64,000 bases of DNA. Origin: Microbacterium sp. Yaish 1. Its GTDB lineage: Bacteria > Actinomycetota > Actinomycetes > Actinomycetales > Microbacteriaceae. The DNA lies in NCBI RefSeq assembly GCF_002245215.1, contig NZ_NPMR01000001.1, positions 620,001-684,000 of the forward strand, in the 5' to 3' direction. The notes below the pieces were generated by a model. That model searched no databases and was not told where the DNA came from. It saw only the letters and a list, made by a program, of their open reading frames with translations. Of the stretch, positions 63,548-64,000 are shown in pieces. The position numbers and the translations under genes were made by a program. How positions within the stretch are numbered: position 1 is the stretch's first letter; every line of letters begins with the position of its first letter.

Positions 63548-63599
63548 CACCCAAAACCTATCGGCACCGATCACCCCAGGTCGATGGGGAGAACTCCCC
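63548..63599 (-). promoter_or_regulatory. Shared WXG promoter/operator, copy 2
   Basis: On the minus strand: GGGGAGTTCTCCCC, ATCGAC, 19 bases, then -10 TAGGTT (63560-63555) in the context GCCGATAGGTTTTGGG. It matches 57281-57330 over the palindrome, -35 and -10 with only a one-base difference in spacing. Confidence 0.75.
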
Positions 63600-63656
63600 A
63601 CCCCGCGATCTGCTATGCAATCGCTTTCCGATGGCAGCTGAAACCGGTGATCTCCG

Positions 63657-63995
63657 TCAACGCGAGCCCGCGGCCGGAGAACGTCGCGAGACCACCGCGA
63701 TGCCCACGACCAAGATCATGACGGCGAGGGCGCTGATCGGTGCAGCATTCCATTGCGCACCCCACACGGCGTCGCCGACTCGCACGCCGCGCTCCGGCGT
63801 CATGCCTGCGAACAGGACCGCGGCGATCGCGGCGGCGACGGTCGGCCCGATGAGGCCACGCAAACCGGACACGTCGCCGCGACGGGCCGTCGCGACCGTG
63901 ACGACCGCGAGGGCGACGGATGCGGAGGCCAACGCGATCAGCACGATGGCGGGCATCACGAAGAGCGGGTATGGCACCGCAACGGACCACTTCAC
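63657..63995 (-). CDS. Small membrane protein of the WXG locus, possibly cut by the window edge
   Basis: A 112-residue protein with three hydrophobic helices (about 7-33, 46-64, 84-104) and Arg-rich ends. GTG at 63995 is the first available start; the true start may be beyond 64000. It lies upstream of the second WXG promoter in the same direction and may end an operon of secretion-machinery genes outside the window. No motif recognised. Confidence 0.6.
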   Translation of the reverse strand: MKWSVAVPYPLFVMPAIVLIALASASVALAVVTVATARRGDVSGLRGLIGPTVAAAIAAVLFAGMTPERGVRVGDAVWGAQWNAAPISALAVMILVVGIAVVSRRSPAAGSR

Positions 63996-64000
63996 GCCCG

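Noticed and set aside
63613..63990. A second minus-strand frame overlapping the last membrane protein
   Set aside because: Arg-rich shadow frame; the alternative at 63657-63995 has clear membrane helices.

Overview
The window is very G+C-rich, gene-dense DNA from an actinobacterium, most likely a member of the Microbacteriaceae (Microbacterium-like). This is inferred from the GTP-dependent PEP carboxykinase beside a RamB-type regulator, a monomeric isocitrate dehydrogenase, WXG100 genes, many GTG starts and many leaderless promoters. I see no rRNA, tRNA, CRISPR array, transposase or prophage.

Layout. 1-304: two 75-bp palindromic repeats. 305-1828: GNAT acetyltransferase and Fpg/Nei glycosylase. 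1917-6014: FMN riboswitch and the riboflavin operon ribD-ribE-ribBA-ribH, then a small membrane protein. 6236-7678: MFS/MHS symporter. 7760-10385: ABC-2 type exporter. 10448-13855: sulfurtransferase, RraA-like protein and an ABC exporter with an unusual insertion in its ATPase domain. 13976-17438: pckG divergent from a RamB-like regulator. 17561-18685: AlkZ-type winged-helix protein. 18932-21419: amino-acid-type ABC importer. 21504-23812: folD and glyA. 24017-28932: beta-N-acetylhexosaminidase, nagA and three further genes. 28728-34302: ROK kinase, sugar ABC importer and ROK repressor. The hexosaminidase and the repressor carry the same operator, so these two blocks look like one amino-sugar regulon.

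34475-39288: lipoprotein, L,D-transpeptidase, GNAT and icd. 39404-41298: acetyl-xylan-esterase-like hydrolase and BadF-type kinase. 41510-48115: LacI regulator, sugar ABC importer and a YicI-like alpha-xylosidase, with a perfect 26-bp palindrome in front of the transporter. 48208-52156: heterodimeric ABC exporter preceded by a promoter, a 28-codon leader ORF with a strong ribosome site, and hairpins. This matches the organisation of a ribosome-mediated attenuator. 52171-54242: ogt and an ada-alkA fusion. 54224-63995: two operons of WXG100/type VII-secretion-associated genes. They share a promoter with a GGGGAG-AA-CTCCCC palindrome and are separated by a repeat-rich gap and a flavoprotein reductase.

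The most distinctive signals are: (i) several unrelated families of 49-92 bp palindromes lying just after stop codons, including four copies of a 72-bp element with four half-sites at fixed spacing and two copies of a 64-bp element, one of which ends a truncated lipoprotein gene; (ii) a GTGCC microsatellite that abuts the ends of the 75-bp elements upstream of a WXG operon; (iii) the leader peptide before the ABC exporter; (iv) the shared WXG promoter; and (v) a uniform leaderless promoter class in which TAnnnT lies exactly six bases before the start codon.
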